Shown here piece after piece: positions 5,710-6,824 of a stretch of DNA of 6,824 nt (position 1 is the stretch's first letter; each line of letters starts with the position of its first letter). The notes under the pieces were generated by a model that did no database searches, was not told where the DNA came from, and saw only the letters and a list, made by a program, of their open reading frames with translations. The DNA is from Chitinivibrionales bacterium (lineage in GTDB: Bacteria; Fibrobacterota; Chitinivibrionia; Chitinivibrionales; WJMI01). Position numbers and translations under genes: made by a program. The DNA is taken from NCBI GenBank assembly GCA_014729595.1, contig WJJU01000157.1, forward strand, positions 1-6,824, written 5' to 3'.

Positions 5710-6055
5710 AATGGCTCTTTCTGTTGTATGAAATAGTGATGAACGAGCCGCAATATATAATGTGACAAGGACCGTGTGGGGGAAAAATTCTTAGGCGACA
5801 TTTGTATACGGGTTCAGGGGCGTTGGGTTTGGTGTGGGTGCCGAGAGCTACCGAAATTATCTGCATGTGTGCACGAAATGAAAAAGCAATAAAAAAAACA
5901 TATTTCCCACTTCCGACCTTATATTAATTGTTACGACGCCGTGATGGTGGAAAAGAGCGGTGTCATCTCGCATCAGGGTGCATTTTCATCGCTATGATGG
6001 TATATAAGCCATTTTTAACCGCTAAAACAAATAATTATTCGCTGGGAGGGGAAGG
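5710..6055. other. 346-bp divergent intergenic region
   Basis: This region separates the starts of the beta-helix gene (minus) and the exported propeller-like gene (plus), so it should hold both promoters. A TATATAAT run at 5754-5761 reads as a -10-like box on either strand but has no matching -35. An A-rich stretch (about 5880-5900) and the 10-bp palindrome AATAATTATT (6030-6039) are visible. No open frame or RNA fold worth calling was seen. Confidence 0.5.
5998..6006 (+). promoter_or_regulatory. Candidate extended -10 promoter of the 6056 gene
   Basis: TG-G-TATATA is an extended -10 element with a 4/6 hexamer and no recognisable -35, placing a start near 6013 and a leader of about 43 nt. 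It lies within the small dyad ATGGT...GCCAT (5997-6012), which could be an operator. Tentative. Confidence 0.3.
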
Positions 6056-6824
6056 ATGTTCATTCAACGTTTAGCAACGGGAAGATCATTGCGCGTATGC
6101 ACGTTTCTTGGACTCGTTGGTTTTGCATCGCTGTTTGGTCAGGATCATATCCAAAAGACCGCCGAGGTACTCCCGGCCAACGAATTGGGACATGACGGGT
6201 GGGCGGTATATCGAGAGGTGAATGAAGGCGCGAAGAGGACTGTCGCCACACGTCTTAAGGATTACGATCCGCAAGAGGTTTTGTATGACGGTAACTCGAT
6301 CGAATTGTACCATTACCAGTTTACGTCGGACGGCAAATGGATCTTCGCCATATCGCCCTCGAAAGAACTTTACTTGATTAAAATTGAAGGCAAGCCCAAT
6401 GAATGGTCAGTCTACAATCTCGGTATCTCCACGAACGGGGCGGCTTCGGGTGGTTGGTACTATCATAGTCCCTACGAGGTAATGGAGGGGGGGGACGTCG
6501 TCACCGGTGAAGTCACCTGGACGTCCGACGGCGAGAACATCCTTGCCCAACAAGTCGATTTAACGCAAACGCCGCCCGCTTTAATTGACGGCACTCAAAG
6601 AACAATCGCATCGAACATAGATGCTGACGGCGATGGTTGGATGGTTGCGGGCGATATAATATTCAATGACGAAAAAAACGCAGCCTATTGCATCACTATT
6701 CCTGATCTGGGCGCAGGTACGGCGACTGAAAATGACATATACCGCTATAGCGATGAGAATAGGGGAAAAGATCGCCACTGCGGCATTGCGATTGCACCTT
6801 CGGCTTCGATGTATGCGACTAATG
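6056..6824 (+). CDS. Exported protein with beta-propeller-like repeats, 3' truncated
   Basis: The ATG at 6056 has the best ribosome binding site in the window (GGAGG at 6045-6049 within GGGAGGGGAAGG, 6 nt before the start). The frame stays open for 256 codons to the window end. The N-terminus is a Sec signal peptide: basic start with three Arg, hydrophobic core 16-27, likely cleavage after about residue 28 (LFG-Q). The mature part has repeated strand-turn-strand units like TolB/WD40-type propeller blades: FTSDGKWIFAISPSKELYLI (89-108), WTSDGENILAQQVDL (155-169), DADGDGWMVAGDIIF (189-203), then CGIAIAPSASMYATN (242-256). The DADGDG turn could bind calcium. Such proteins commonly serve as surface or periplasmic interaction scaffolds in FCB bacteria. 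No enzyme motif is visible in the part seen, and a downstream domain may define its function. It is divergent from the beta-helix gene and shares no transcript with it. Confidence 0.7.
   Translation, partial: MFIQRLATGRSLRVCTFLGLVGFASLFGQDHIQKTAEVLPANELGHDGWAVYREVNEGAKRTVATRLKDYDPQEVLYDGNSIELYHYQFTSDGKWIFAISPSKELYLIKIEGKPNEWSVYNLGISTNGAASGGWYYHSPYEVMEGGDVVTGEVTWTSDGENILAQQVDLTQTPPALIDGTQRTIASNIDADGDGWMVAGDIIFNDEKNAAYCITIPDLGAGTATENDIYRYSDENRGKDRHCGIAIAPSASMYATN

Overview
The window (about 6.8 kb, near-balanced G+C) looks like a chromosomal piece of a Gram-negative bacterium of the FCB group, with Fibrobacterota or a neighbouring candidate phylum as the best guess. The reasons are a ParC/GyrA-type topoisomerase C-terminus of the Bacteroidota/Fibrobacterota kind, a C25 (gingipain-family) peptidase with a C-terminal tail resembling a type IX secretion (T9SS) sorting domain, a lipoprotein with a carboxypeptidase-regulatory-like fold, and an exported right-handed beta-helix protein. 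The phylum is inferred. No phage, transposase, CRISPR, tRNA or rRNA gene was found.

Layout. (1) 1-764, plus strand: 3' part of a topoisomerase IV/gyrase subunit A gene, cut by the window start and followed at once by a terminator-like hairpin. (2) 765-1156: a 392-bp convergent gap. It is not empty: it holds a dyad, a sigma70-like promoter and a candidate structured small RNA of about 155 nt (910-1067). (3) 4425-1157, minus strand: a two-gene operon, lipoprotein then C25 peptidase, read from a near-consensus promoter (TTGACA, 17 bp, TACAAT) and joined by a 4-bp ATGA overlap. (4) 4426-4965: a 540-bp non-coding gap packed with inverted repeats, two of which cross in a pseudoknot arrangement. It ends in a bidirectional terminator-like hairpin. 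(5) 5709-4966, minus strand: an exported beta-helix protein with a C-terminal membrane segment. (6) 5710-6055: divergent intergenic region. (7) 6056 to the end, plus strand: 5' part of an exported protein with beta-propeller-like repeats, running off the window.

Apart from the housekeeping topoisomerase, every protein here carries an export signal, so the region is mainly a cell-envelope or secretion locus. The lipoprotein and the peptidase are translationally coupled and probably act together at the cell surface: the peptidase exported by T9SS, the lipoprotein anchored in the outer membrane. Their substrate cannot be read from the sequence.

The most interesting material is non-coding: the 910-1067 candidate RNA, whose predicted transcription start falls on the first base of its closing stem, and the dyad-rich 4554-4733 region. 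Neither was recognised as a known RNA family. Both are inferred by eye from base pairing and need covariance and expression tests.
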